Assembly: GCA_020722745.1 (NCBI GenBank)
Contig: DYKF01000002.1
Location: forward strand, 1-40,890
DNA length: 40,890 bases
Source of the DNA: Caldithrix sp.
GTDB lineage: Bacteria > Spirochaetota > Leptospiria > Turneriellales > Turneriellaceae
Direction of reading: 5' to 3'
The translations under genes and the position numbers were made by a program. Below the pieces are notes generated by a model. The model did no database searches and was not told where the DNA came from. It saw only the letters and a list, made by a program, of their open reading frames with translations. Positions 1-8,518 of the stretch are shown here, piece after piece; the stretch's first letter is position 1; each line of letters starts with the position of its first letter.

Positions 1-18
1 TCCACGGAGGGACTTTTT
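1..18 (+). terminator. Truncated stem-loop with T-run (repeat family copy 1)
   Basis: The window opens inside a hairpin. TCC, hexamer ACGGAG, GGA and then CTTTTT are visible, so the left arm (expected to end AAGTCC) is mostly cut off by the edge. It looks like a rho-independent terminator of a gene lying left of the window. The same stem with the complementary loop (CTCTGT, one base different) recurs at 13531-13551 and 32754-32775, so this may be a repeat family and not only a terminator. Confidence 0.45.
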
Positions 19-37
19 GCCTGCGGCTCGTTGCACG

Positions 38-53
38 TTCAGAGGTTACTTAA
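38..53 (-). repeat. 16-bp end of a MITE-like repeat
   Basis: TTCAGAGGTTACTTAA is the exact reverse complement of 24825-24840 and differs by one base from the two perfect inverted arms at 24728-24743 and 24813-24828. The bases to its left (GGCTCG and ACG next to the arm) resemble the GC-rich interior next to the arm in the 24.7-kb copy. I infer the end of a second copy of the same element, probably cut by the window edge. It sits directly upstream of the rpsT promoter. Confidence 0.5.
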
Positions 54-60
54 ATAATAG

Positions 61-89
61 TTGACAGGCTATTTCCCTTTCAGGACATG
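61..89 (+). promoter_or_regulatory. Candidate sigma70 promoter of rpsT
   Basis: A consensus -35 TTGACA lies at 61-66. With a 17-base spacer the -10 would be GACATG (84-89), which is a poor match, so the assignment rests mainly on the -35. It is placed correctly for a short leader before rpsT. Confidence 0.35.
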
Positions 90-113
90 GCTTAAAAGCT
101 TCGGAGGAAGAAA

Positions 114-413
114 TTGCCAAACAATCAATCAGCAAAGAAAAGAATGCGTCAGAGCACCAAGCGCAGAGACGCTAACCGCCAAAAGAAAAGCAGCGTGCGC
201 ACATACGAGAAAAAGTTGCGTAAGGCTGTCGAGGAAAATCGTCTCGAAGATGCCCAGGCAGCGTATCGCACTTTTACCTCCCTTATAGACAGGGCAGCAA
301 AAAGAAATATTGTTCACAGGAACACTGCTGCGCGTAAAAAATCGCGCTTGAATAGTCTTGTCAAAAAGGCTGTTTTCGCATCGAGAGAAACAGCACCCGC
401 CGCTGCTGAATAA
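114..413 (+). CDS. rpsT: 30S ribosomal protein S20
   Basis: A 99-residue, very basic protein starting MPNNQSAKKRMRQSTKRR, with the S20 pattern of Lys/Arg-rich helices (AKRNIVHRNTAARKKSRL near residues 62-79). S20 binds 16S rRNA in the 30S body. The start is TTG at 114, behind a strong GGAGG at 103-107; no in-frame ATG gives a sensible N-terminus. E. coli rpsT also starts with UUG, and there S20 represses its own translation; whether that holds here is inference. A tRNA gene follows 12 bases after the stop and is probably cotranscribed. Length is normal, perhaps with a short Ala-rich tail (APAAAE). Confidence 0.97.
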   Translation: MPNNQSAKKRMRQSTKRRDANRQKKSSVRTYEKKLRKAVEENRLEDAQAAYRTFTSLIDRAAKRNIVHRNTAARKKSRLNSLVKKAVFASRETAPAAAE

Positions 414-425
414 AGTATTCATAAA

Positions 426-499
426 GGGCGATTAGCTCAGTTGGTTAGAGCACCTGCCTTACAAGCAGGGGGTCACTAGTTCGAATCTAGTATCGCCCA
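426..499 (+). tRNA. tRNA-Val (anticodon TAC)
   Basis: Full cloverleaf: acceptor GGGCGAT (426-432) pairs with ATCGCCC (492-498), and A499 is the discriminator. The D-arm is GCTC/GAGC. The anticodon stem CCTGC/GCAGG holds loop CTTACAA (anticodon TAC, valine). There is a five-base variable loop, and the T-arm ACTAG/CTAGT holds TTCGAAT. Total 74 bases. The CCA end is not encoded and must be added by the CCA enzyme. The closeness to rpsT (12 bases) suggests release from a shared transcript. Confidence 0.96.
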
Positions 500-563
500 A
501 AACCCTTTTCACTTGCGACATGCTTTCGGTCAGTAGTTCTAGGTTACAGGTATCTACAGTCGC

Positions 564-1340
564 TTAGACCGTCTTCAGAAACTCAATCACAGCACTTAAG
601 AGTTCAGCCTGCTTTGTATGGTGCAGCCAGTGATCTCCGTCTTTAATTAGCACTATGTTTCCTTTCGGAAAATAAGAAACAAACAAATCTGTATCCTTCT
701 TTGTAAAAAAGGGAGAAAGATTTCCTGCAATCAAAAGAGATGCTCCCGAAAATGTAGAGTCAATTTCTGGAAATTCAATTCCGTTTCTTCTTTCCCTTTC
801 CAGCACTGGTAGATTCAGGACCCACCGAAAATTATCCCCGGATCGATCGAGATTCATCAACAAAAATTGTCGAACAAAGGGATTGTTTATCCATTCGGCC
901 ATGGCATCTTCAACTTCTTTGCGTGTCACCGCTCTCTCTGCTCCCGCATTTTTCATTCCGTTAAATTCTCTGGAATAATCTATCTCATAGTTTCGAGGGG
1001 CAATATCTACCACAATCAGGGCCTTTACCAGAGAGGGGTTTTTTAAGGCAAAATACATTGCTACGAGTCCACCCATAGAATGTCCCAGTAAAATTACGGG
1101 GGTTTGGATCTGCGTATTTACAAAGTGAAGCAGATCGGCAGACATGGATTCTATACTATGTTCGTCTGCATGAAAGCTGTTTCCATGATTTCTTGCGTCT
1201 ATCGCAAACACGGAATGTTTTTCCGAAAGCCTTCCTGCAATGGTGTGCCAGTTCCGGGACGACCCAAATAATCCGTGCAGAATTAATACAGGTATGGAAC
1301 CCTCTGGACCAGGATAATAGCGCGAAAACAGTAAATCCAT
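564..1340 (-). CDS. Alpha/beta-hydrolase (YbfF-like esterase)
   Basis: About 258 residues with the alpha/beta-hydrolase fold plan: an HGLFGSSRNW oxyanion-loop motif near residue 22, DARNHGNS after strand 4, a nucleophile elbow GHSMGG (Ser nucleophile), an acid on a late strand, and GDHWLH carrying the catalytic His near the C-terminus. This matches the YbfF/acyl-CoA esterase group; the substrate cannot be told. I chose the ATG at 1340 (MDLLFSRYY...) because homologous proteins start near there; an upstream ATG at 1409 would extend it into the divergent gene. It faces away from the gene at 1396, with only 55 bases between them. Confidence 0.85.
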   Translation of the reverse strand: MDLLFSRYYPGPEGSIPVLILHGLFGSSRNWHTIAGRLSEKHSVFAIDARNHGNSFHADEHSIESMSADLLHFVNTQIQTPVILLGHSMGGLVAMYFALKNPSLVKALIVVDIAPRNYEIDYSREFNGMKNAGAERAVTRKEVEDAMAEWINNPFVRQFLLMNLDRSGDNFRWVLNLPVLERERRNGIEFPEIDSTFSGASLLIAGNLSPFFTKKDTDLFVSYFPKGNIVLIKDGDHWLHHTKQAELLSAVIEFLKTV

Positions 1341-1395
1341 GGTACAAAGTACAGAAGGCCTTGACGGTGTCATCCGTTCCATTACAATATTCCAC

Positions 1396-2253
1396 ATGAA
1401 ACTAATCATAGAAGGACACCACGACAGAGATCAACTATCAAATGTATCCATTCGTTCTGATTATCCTTCAGAGAAAGTTTCTCTTTTTCTGCTCACTCTT
1501 CTTTTCCCGTATTTGCAGAATAAACAGAATCCAGAAACGTTTTTATCGAGAGAACTAGGCGCCCAGCTTGCGGCCCATGGAATGCACGTTTCTCTGCATT
1601 CTGCTGTGAACAATCAAATCAATTTTTCTTTTGCATTGTTCCAGGATTCTTTTTTTCCAGAGGGCACCCTTTCTGGTGCGCCAGCTTCTCTATACGAAAC
1701 AGTAGAAATGCTGCGTCCAGGATCCGATGTATCCAAGCGGATATCCATGCATCCGGACGACAAGCCCTGGACGGACATATTTTTGTCTCGCTCACTTCTA
1801 TCTGCTGCGAAAATACTGGCAACAGCCGGAATCATGGACTCCAGAGATTCCATCCACAAAATTAAACAAGACTGGGAAAACGGACTATTGCTGGTTCACT
1901 TTTTCAAAATACTTTCCCTACTCGGAGGAACTGCAAGCGACTACAACAAAAGGGCTCTCTCCTTTTTCGACACCCTCCAGAATACAAACACAGAATTTTC
2001 AATAATTGAATCGCCACAAGATGGCTACCTTGCAGGATTTCATCAAAACAATTTTGAAAAATGGATTCGCCCCGATTCCGAAAGAAAAATCTCAGGAACT
2101 ATAAAACTGCTCGTCCCGTATGGAAAATATCTTTCAAAAGGCGAACCGGTTCTACAGATTTTTTCTGAGGCTACTCCACACACAGACAAAACACTCCTGG
2201 AAATTTCCCAAACACCGGTGGCAGTAAACATCACGACTCTTGATTCTAATTGA
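1396..2253 (+). CDS. Thymidine/pyrimidine phosphorylase C-terminal-like protein, incomplete
   Basis: 285 residues from ATG 1396 (the frame stays open back to 1339, but MKLIIEG is the likelier start). The second half follows the C-terminal plan of thymidine/pyrimidine-nucleoside phosphorylases: a helical stretch KIKQDWENG...HFFKILSLLGG near residues 155-180, SPQDGYLAGF near 212, then a lipoyl-like barrel GTIKLLVPYGKYLSKGEPVLQIFSE near 240-265. The usual N-terminal catalytic domain with its glycine-rich phosphate-binding motif is not visible, and the protein is much shorter than the family's roughly 430-440 residues. It could be a degenerate paralogue or a non-enzymatic derivative. It precedes the malic enzyme by 30 bases in the same direction. 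Confidence 0.5.
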   Translation: MKLIIEGHHDRDQLSNVSIRSDYPSEKVSLFLLTLLFPYLQNKQNPETFLSRELGAQLAAHGMHVSLHSAVNNQINFSFALFQDSFFPEGTLSGAPASLYETVEMLRPGSDVSKRISMHPDDKPWTDIFLSRSLLSAAKILATAGIMDSRDSIHKIKQDWENGLLLVHFFKILSLLGGTASDYNKRALSFFDTLQNTNTEFSIIESPQDGYLAGFHQNNFEKWIRPDSERKISGTIKLLVPYGKYLSKGEPVLQIFSEATPHTDKTLLEISQTPVAVNITTLDSN

Positions 2254-2283
2254 CGCGCTGAATCAAAACCAATAATCTTCTAT

Positions 2284-3606
2284 ATGCGCCACGAACAATC
2301 TTCTGAACTGATTATTAAAAACCTGCGGGTCTATGTTCTTAACCAACCAGGATATTTTGCCAGCCTTCTCACAATTATTTCCAATTTTGGTGTGAACATA
2401 GGCGATGTTAAACTTCTCAAAAGAGCAGACCAGTCCAACATACGGGAAGTGGAAATGCATCTTGCATATCCAGGTCAGGAAGAAGAAGTAATTTCTGCCA
2501 TTAAGGAACTCGAAGGAATCGAATTTGATTCCATTCTGGATCCCGTTCTGGAGATTCATAAGGGCGGAAAAATCGAAATGTGCAACAGGGTTTCTATCAA
2601 CACTCCCGGAGATATTAGAAGCATTTATACTCCCGGCGTTGCGGAAGTCTGTCGCCTCATTCAGAAAAACCCTGAGGCCGCAAAAGAATATACATCGATT
2701 GCCAACACGGTGGCTATCATAACCAATGGAACTGCTATTCTTGGACTGGGGGACATTGGGCCCGTTGCTGGCATGCCCGTCATGGAAGGAAAAGCAGTCC
2801 TGTTCAAGCATCTCGTTGGGATAAGCGGAATACCCATTCTGATAGATGAAAAAGAACCTCAAAAAATTATAGATACAATTGTACGAATTGCCCCCACATT
2901 TGGAGCAATCAAGCTCGAAGATTTTAAGGCGCCGGAGTGCTTCGAGATTGAGCGCGCCCTCGAAGAAAAACTCACCATGCCGGTAATGCACGACGACCAG
3001 CACGGAACAGCTACGGTAACATTAGCAGCATTGCTCAGCGTGGCAGAATATACCCAGCGCAATCTGCACGAATCCGTCATAGGGCTGATTGGACTCGGTG
3101 CCGCAGGAACGGGCATCGCCAGACTTCTGCTGTCTTTTGGAGCTAAGTCAATCCTGGGGGCAGATATTGACGAAGGAGCTAAAAAACGAATTGCTTCTAT
3201 GGGAGCTACGCCTTCCGATATCAATGAAATCATGAAAAGCGCAGATATCGTCATTGCAACGACGGGTGTTCCGGGGCTCATTGCTCCCGACATGATACGA
3301 CCCGCCCAGGTTATTCTGGCTCTGTCTAATCCGAATCCGGAAATCCTGCCTCAGCAGGCCCTTGCAGCGGGAGCCTCCTTTGCAGCAGACGGCAGAGGAG
3401 TCAACAATGCTCTGGCATTTCCAGGTCTGTTTCGCGGCGCATTAAATGCGGGAGCAATCAGATTCACAGATGCAATGAAAATCGCAGCGGCACAGGCAAT
3501 AGCGGCGAAGGCCAACCGCGAACACAAAGAACTCGTGCCAGCACTACTCAACCCCGAGGTGCACAAAGCGGTTACGGAAGCCGTTGAACGTGCCTCACAT
3601 GCATGA
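2284..3606 (+). CDS. NAD(P)-dependent malic enzyme with N-terminal ACT domain
   Basis: 440 residues. Residues 12-90 look like an ACT regulatory domain (LRVYVLNQPGYFASLLTIIS). The rest is a short bacterial malic enzyme: SIYTPGVAEVC with catalytic Tyr115, GLGDIGP (154-160), GKAVLFK with Lys170, KLEDF and HDDQHGTA for the metal site, GAAGTGIA for the dinucleotide fold and LSNPNPE. It converts malate to pyruvate and CO2, making NAD(P)H. The ACT domain suggests allosteric control by a small ligand, perhaps an amino acid (inference). The last bases overlap the next start by four (ATGA), so the two are translationally coupled. Confidence 0.93.
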   Translation: MRHEQSSELIIKNLRVYVLNQPGYFASLLTIISNFGVNIGDVKLLKRADQSNIREVEMHLAYPGQEEEVISAIKELEGIEFDSILDPVLEIHKGGKIEMCNRVSINTPGDIRSIYTPGVAEVCRLIQKNPEAAKEYTSIANTVAIITNGTAILGLGDIGPVAGMPVMEGKAVLFKHLVGISGIPILIDEKEPQKIIDTIVRIAPTFGAIKLEDFKAPECFEIERALEEKLTMPVMHDDQHGTATVTLAALLSVAEYTQRNLHESVIGLIGLGAAGTGIARLLLSFGAKSILGADIDEGAKKRIASMGATPSDINEIMKSADIVIATTGVPGLIAPDMIRPAQVILALSNPNPEILPQQALAAGASFAADGRGVNNALAFPGLFRGALNAGAIRFTDAMKIAAAQAIAAKANREHKELVPALLNPEVHKAVTEAVERASHA

Positions 3607-4406
3607 GTCAATTCTTTACCCTTCTCGAAGAACTTCGCAATCAAAGTAACTGGAAAAAGAAGGGGGAAGGCTTAACAATCCTCCAGAGGGATTTTTCGAA
3701 TATTTATTCTACCGCCAAGCATTCGCTGCCAGTGGGGAGCTGGGATACTGTATCGTATCGTCACTTTACGACAGAAGTCCCCGGTGTCAAAGTACCGGAT
3801 CGAAATAATCTGGAAACCACGCAGGGTCAGGCGGTATTCTTTCACGCAATCGTCCACATAGAATACACTGCTATCGATCTTGCTTTGGACCATGCGTATC
3901 GCTTCCGCAATTTTCCAGAAGAATATTACCGCAACTGGGTTCAAGTAGCCTATGAAGAGACCCTTCATTTTGAGCTTTTACTCAAAATACTCCATAGTCT
4001 GGGATACGAGTACGGAGATTTTCCCGTGCACTCCGGTTTGTACCAGGCAGCAAAACGCTCCTCGGAAGATCTTTGCATGCGGATGGCTGCATTGCCCGGA
4101 TATATGGAAGCAAATGGCCTCGATGCCCATGCCTCTCTGGCTTCCAAGTCGGCACGATTTCCGAAGCAACTGCAAAACGACTTTCTGGCAGCCATGGAAA
4201 TAATTGCGAGAGATGAAATTCAGCATGTGGCACACGGGCTAACATGGTTTCGTTATGCATGCCGCCTGTTTGGGCGCAGTGAATTGGAATACAAACAACT
4301 CGTAGAGACAGCTGTTCCGGGAGCCAAATTTCACCGAAAAAACGTAAACTGGGAAGCTCGCCTTAAAGCGGGATTTTCCAAATCCGAACTCGCTCTGTTT
4401 GCTTGA
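3603..4406 (+). CDS. DUF455 ferritin-like protein
   Basis: 267 residues. Ferritin-like metal-ligand motifs are spread over four helices: HIEYTAIDLA (His85, Glu87), YEETLHFELL (Glu118/119, His122), MEANGLDAHAS, and RDEIQHVAHG (Glu205, His208). This is the DUF455/COG2833 pattern. The family is thought to be a di-metal carboxylate protein but its reaction is unknown. It starts inside the malic-enzyme stop codon (ATGA) and has no terminator between, so it is cotranscribed with it. The N-terminal 70 residues are less typical. Confidence 0.85.
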   Translation: MSQFFTLLEELRNQSNWKKKGEGLTILQRDFSNIYSTAKHSLPVGSWDTVSYRHFTTEVPGVKVPDRNNLETTQGQAVFFHAIVHIEYTAIDLALDHAYRFRNFPEEYYRNWVQVAYEETLHFELLLKILHSLGYEYGDFPVHSGLYQAAKRSSEDLCMRMAALPGYMEANGLDAHASLASKSARFPKQLQNDFLAAMEIIARDEIQHVAHGLTWFRYACRLFGRSELEYKQLVETAVPGAKFHRKNVNWEARLKAGFSKSELALFA

Positions 4407-4432
4407 ACAATACAAGCGTCTTTACTGGAATT

Positions 4433-6388
4433 TCAAATAACTCGAACTTGTTCCTGGCCTCTTTTCAGCTCGTGCACTTTCTCATATATTTTCTTTTCAA
4501 TAAAGATATCCAGTATTTCTCCATCTATTTTTCCCTGCTTTTTTTCTTCTTCCAGAATGCTCAGAGCACGCAGCGGATCCATTGCTTTTTTGTAAGGCCT
4601 GTCCCAGGCTGTTAGTGCATCGTAAATATCTGCAATGGTCATAATTCTGGTCTGGATAGAAATTTCTGGGGCCTCCAGATTTAAGGGATATCCGGTTCCA
4701 TCCAGTTTTTCGTGGTGCCCATAGGCAATGCGTGGAATACCCTTTAAATCTTTTGTCCACGGTATTTTGCTGAGAAAATTAAATGTGTGCGTAACATGGG
4801 ATTCAATTTCTCTTCTCTCTTTATCGTCCAAGGTTCCCTTGCGAATAGATAAAGAATATAATTCTTCGGGCTCAATGTACGGCTTGGTACCCTCGCCATC
4901 GAGATAAAACTGCATGGCGGCTATCCTTTGAATAAAATCAAAGGATCCCTCTTCGAGAATGGTTGGTTCATTGGCTTCCAGAATCGCAGCAAGCATATGT
5001 TCCACTTCCCGATTTTTTTGATCCAACTCTATTTCGAGTTTTTGCTCTAAAGAATCCCAGGCTTCTCGAGGCAAATTTTTCATGGCCTCAATTTTTTCCC
5101 GTAGCATTTTGTTTTCAAACAGTTTCCGAATGTATTGAAATCTCCACCGAATGTTCTGAACCTGTTCGGGATAGAGCTTTTTTGACTTCACGAGAACATG
5201 CTCGCGGACGCCAACTTTTCCAAAGTCGTGCAATAGAGAGGCATAACGCAATTCACGCAACTGCTCCGAACTCAGGTAAATGTTCGAGAAATTGCCCCTC
5301 GCTACCCGGTTTACCGCCTCTGCCATGGAAATAGAATATTCCGCTACGCGAAAAGAATGGCCGCTCGTCGTTGGGTCTCGCGCTTCAATCGCCGTTACCG
5401 ATGCTTTTACAAACGCCTCAAAAAGATTGCTGATATCATCTATCAGAATATTATTCTCAATGGCAACGGCCGCCTGTCCTGCAACCGAGCGTATAATTTC
5501 GATGTCGTTTTCGTTAAATGGAATCACTCCAGAGCCCTGCATGCTCTCCAGAGTCAGTTCCCTGTCCGGAATTCTCTTTTTATTTACTAACTGCAGAACT
5601 CCAATTACATCGTTCCGGTGATTTTTCATGGGAATTACCATCATCGATTTTGTATGGTAATTATGCATTTTATCGAAACTTGAATTATACGTATAATCTG
5701 TGTTTCCCTGCAGGCGATGCACATCGGCCAGAAGCAATTCTTCTCCCGTGAGAGCGACGTACCCGGCTATCGATTTTTTATCAATCGGCAGTCTGAACTC
5801 ATTTGCATTTAACTGCAGTGCAGATCTCTTAAAGCGAATATGGGTTGGGGTCTCCTGGTTGCTTGCCCTCTCTACCAAGTACAAAGAGGCACCGTCTGCA
5901 TCGACAAGCTCACGCGCACGCTCAATGATGAGATCAATCAATTTATCAAAACTTTTTTCGGTTGCAAGCGCCTGGCCTACCTCCGTAATTTTGCGAATGT
6001 CCTCATAACTTATGTTCAGCCTGTGCTCCAGAGTATGCCTCTCGAGATCCGAACGGATTGCCCCCAGCGATGTTTCCACCGCGCGCACAGCCAGATCGCT
6101 GGAAATGTTAATCGGCAGTGCCATATAGGAATACGGTGAAACCGTGCGAACACCGTCAGAAAACTCTACAAGCCTGCCGCGATTTTGCGCAAAAATATTT
6201 TCTGGTATAACAGGAATAACGGCAGATGGTACAGCGAGCACTGGATGCTTGTCGTGACAAACCGACTCAAACTCCGAAGGATCAGTAAAATAATAGAGAT
6301 TGCGACACAGCGGACCGAGCAGATATGGAGGAAGCTGGTCCGATAACTGGGTATGGACGCATATGGCCATCTGTCGCGCGAAGAGCAT
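4433..6388 (-). CDS. GAF and HD-GYP domain phosphodiesterase with long insert
   Basis: 651 residues. The N-terminal 1-120 is unrecognised, a GAF domain spans about 130-312, and an HD-GYP domain spans about 325-651. The HD core carries GHSFRV (His344), LLHDFGKVGV (387-394), HVTHTFNFL (His531), AYGHHEKLDGTGYP (555-568) and ADIYDALTAWDRPYKK (586-601), so the metal and GYP residues are kept and c-di-GMP hydrolysis is likely. Unusually, about 110 charged, helical residues (roughly 400-515) are inserted between the HD pair and the next conserved His. The ATG at 6388 gives the longest product; ATG 6370 is possible. It lies 56 bases downstream of dusA and is probably in one transcript with it. Confidence 0.88.
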   Translation of the reverse strand: MLFARQMAICVHTQLSDQLPPYLLGPLCRNLYYFTDPSEFESVCHDKHPVLAVPSAVIPVIPENIFAQNRGRLVEFSDGVRTVSPYSYMALPINISSDLAVRAVETSLGAIRSDLERHTLEHRLNISYEDIRKITEVGQALATEKSFDKLIDLIIERARELVDADGASLYLVERASNQETPTHIRFKRSALQLNANEFRLPIDKKSIAGYVALTGEELLLADVHRLQGNTDYTYNSSFDKMHNYHTKSMMVIPMKNHRNDVIGVLQLVNKKRIPDRELTLESMQGSGVIPFNENDIEIIRSVAGQAAVAIENNILIDDISNLFEAFVKASVTAIEARDPTTSGHSFRVAEYSISMAEAVNRVARGNFSNIYLSSEQLRELRYASLLHDFGKVGVREHVLVKSKKLYPEQVQNIRWRFQYIRKLFENKMLREKIEAMKNLPREAWDSLEQKLEIELDQKNREVEHMLAAILEANEPTILEEGSFDFIQRIAAMQFYLDGEGTKPYIEPEELYSLSIRKGTLDDKERREIESHVTHTFNFLSKIPWTKDLKGIPRIAYGHHEKLDGTGYPLNLEAPEISIQTRIMTIADIYDALTAWDRPYKKAMDPLRALSILEEEKKQGKIDGEILDIFIEKKIYEKVHELKRGQEQVRVI

Positions 6389-6444
6389 GCTACTATAATC
6401 TTTCTCTATTCTCTTTTGACCACTACAATTTATGAAGACCCGGC

Positions 6445-7419
6445 TTATACTGCATCGAGAATTTCTGGTGGAATAAATTCAAGAGCCTTCCTCACCACTT
6501 CTACGGGCGCCTTATCCCGAACAATATTTTCAGAAATATGCCTGCGAAAATTTCTGGATCCCTGAATGCCCGGAAAAAGTGACAGGATGTGTTTAGCAGC
6601 AGAAAGAGGATGCCCTTGCTGGCTCTCCATATATTCCAGATATTTTTCGATAACCATGCGGCGTGTCGGAGAGTAAGCTGTATTGAAAATTTCTTTGTCT
6701 GCACGGGCAAATAGCCACGGATCCTCCACTGCAGCTCTTCCCATCATTACACCATCCGTAAAGGCAAGGTGTTCTTTGGCCTGGCTGAGAGTCCTGATAC
6801 CACCATTGATTTCTACTGGAATTCCAGGCAGATCCTTCTTTAACTGGTATACTTCGTCGTACCGCAGTGGCGGGATTTCTCGGTTCTCCGCAGGGCTTAA
6901 ACCGCCAAGAACAGCTATGCGGGCATGGACAATCAGCCGGTCTGCTCCGGCCCGTTTTACGGCGCGGGCAAAATGCAGCAGGTCTTCGTAGGTCTCTTTC
7001 CCATTGATTCCAATTCTATGTTTTACTGTCACCGGTATGGAAACTGATTGTTTCATGGCCTCTACGAGAGAAGCCACCAGAGAAGGATTTGCCATGAGGC
7101 ATGCACCAAAATTGCCTGTCTGCACTTTGTCGGACGGACAGCCCACGTTAAGATTGATTTCACTGTATCCGAAGCCCTCCCCTATAGCTGCTGCTTTACT
7201 GAGAGATTCGGGATCATTTCCACCAAGTTGCAACACAACCGGCAACTCGTCTTTAGAGAAAGAAATATATCTATCGGGATGCCCATGAATGAGAGCATTG
7301 GCATGAATCATTTCGGAATACAGTAATGTCTTTCTTGTAATAAGGCGCAATAAATAGCGGAAGTGGCGATCTGTGTAACCCATCATAGGTGCGATGGACA
7401 ATGTATATGCGGGGGGCAT
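6445..7419 (-). CDS. dusA: tRNA-dihydrouridine synthase A
   Basis: 324 residues, an FMN-dependent TIM barrel. Motifs: SIAPMMGYTDRHFR at the N-terminus, LQLGGNDPE, YSEINLNVGCPSDKVQ with the catalytic Cys, FGACLMANP, VTVKHRIGI, RLIVHARIAVLGGLSPAENREIPP, and EINGGIRT. These are specific for DusA over DusB/C. It reduces uridines in the D-loop of tRNA. The gene heads a minus-strand pair with the HD-GYP protein and is divergent from the peroxidase. Length is normal for the family. Confidence 0.94.
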   Translation of the reverse strand: MPPAYTLSIAPMMGYTDRHFRYLLRLITRKTLLYSEMIHANALIHGHPDRYISFSKDELPVVLQLGGNDPESLSKAAAIGEGFGYSEINLNVGCPSDKVQTGNFGACLMANPSLVASLVEAMKQSVSIPVTVKHRIGINGKETYEDLLHFARAVKRAGADRLIVHARIAVLGGLSPAENREIPPLRYDEVYQLKKDLPGIPVEINGGIRTLSQAKEHLAFTDGVMMGRAAVEDPWLFARADKEIFNTAYSPTRRMVIEKYLEYMESQQGHPLSAAKHILSLFPGIQGSRNFRRHISENIVRDKAPVEVVRKALEFIPPEILDAV

Positions 7420-7468
7420 GACACAGCGTAGAGAGGTAATGATATTTTTCCAGAAGTTTTTTATTTGG

Positions 7469-7497
7469 TTGACAATTTAGAATAATTCTAATAATTA
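7469..7497 (+). promoter_or_regulatory. Promoter of the cytochrome c peroxidase gene
   Basis: The -35 TTGACA at 7469-7474 is followed by a 17-base spacer and a -10-like TAATTA at 7492-7497 in AT-rich DNA. The gene starts 33 bases downstream behind CAGGAGA. The spacer contains the palindrome described at 7477-7491. Confidence 0.6.
7477..7491. promoter_or_regulatory. PerR/Fur-type operator
   Basis: TTAGAATAATTCTAA is a perfect 7-1-7 palindrome lying between the -35 and -10 of the peroxidase promoter. It differs from the classical PerR box (TTATAATNATTATAA) by one symmetrical change in each half. A repressor bound here would block RNA polymerase, and the downstream gene destroys peroxide, so PerR is the obvious candidate. 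Another Fur-family regulator cannot be excluded. Confidence 0.65.
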
Positions 7498-7529
7498 TCC
7501 GTTATCCCAATTGAAATTCAGGAGACAGT

Positions 7530-8510
7530 ATGAAAAAGACAATTTTATTTCTTGCAGTTATCGCTCTTGCAGCGACAGCCTGCGGTCCCGACAAAGACAC
7601 CAAAGAACTAATGGAAAAGGCCAAAACAACATTTGGTACAATCCCAACTAAAATGCCCGGAGCAGAAAATGATACAGAAGCCCTTATCGCGCTTGGAAAA
7701 TCTCTCTACTTTGAAAAAGCTCTTTCCATTAACAACACGCAAAGCTGTAACAGCTGCCATATTCTTGACAGCGGCAAAAAAGGTGGTGTAGATAATCTGC
7801 CTACATCTCCCGGAGCCGAAGGGAAAAATGGCGGCAGAAACTCACCTACAACTTTGAATGCCGGATTCCACTTTGCCCAATTCTGGGATGGCCGCGCAAA
7901 GGATCTCGTAGAGCAGGCTGGTGGCCCTATTCTTAATCCTATCGAGATGGGCATGCCCAGCGAAGAAGCTGCGATCAAAAAAATTGCTGACATTGCTTCT
8001 TACAAAGACATGTTTGCTAAAGCATTCCCAGAAGAAAAAGGTGCTATCACTTACGCAAACATTACCAAAGCGATTGGAGCATTTGAGCGCACTCTGGTAA
8101 CACATGACCGATTTGACGACTTCCAGAATGGTAACACCGATGCGCTCACAAAGGAAGAAAAAGAAGGTCTGAAACTGTTTATGGACACCGGATGCACAAG
8201 CTGCCACAGCGGCAATATGCTTGGAGCAAACTCCTATCGCAAAATGGGACAGGTTAAACCTTACACAGACACAAAAGATACTGGTCGCCATGCTGTCACA
8301 AAAGACGAGGCCGACAAGTTCCTGTTTAAAGTACCATCTCTCAGAAACATTGCGATTACCGATCCATACTTTCACGACGGTGCTGCAAAAACTCTCGAAG
8401 AGTCTATCAAAGTCATGGCTGACATCCAGCTTGGCAAAACCCTTACCGACGAAGAAACAGCTAAAATCGCTGCCTTCCTGAAAGCTCTCACAGACAAAGA
8501 GCGCATGTAA
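7530..8510 (+). CDS. Di-haem cytochrome c peroxidase, lipoprotein
   Basis: 326 residues. A signal peptide ends in the lipobox LAATAC (Cys18), so the protein is probably lipid-anchored at the periplasmic face. Two haem c sites are present: CNSCH (73-77) and CTSCH (222-226), in the order and spacing of the CcpA/MauG family, plus FWDGRAKDL (118-126) and [17 protein letters not shown] (268-284), both typical of bacterial di-haem peroxidases. It reduces H2O2 with electrons from a c-type cytochrome. The start is fixed by CAGGAGA eight bases upstream. It is a single-gene unit between its own promoter and a terminator, with a PerR-like box in the promoter. Confidence 0.94.
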   Translation: MKKTILFLAVIALAATACGPDKDTKELMEKAKTTFGTIPTKMPGAENDTEALIALGKSLYFEKALSINNTQSCNSCHILDSGKKGGVDNLPTSPGAEGKNGGRNSPTTLNAGFHFAQFWDGRAKDLVEQAGGPILNPIEMGMPSEEAAIKKIADIASYKDMFAKAFPEEKGAITYANITKAIGAFERTLVTHDRFDDFQNGNTDALTKEEKEGLKLFMDTGCTSCHSGNMLGANSYRKMGQVKPYTDTKDTGRHAVTKDEADKFLFKVPSLRNIAITDPYFHDGAAKTLEESIKVMADIQLGKTLTDEETAKIAAFLKALTDKERM

Positions 8511-8518
8511 GATCCTTC

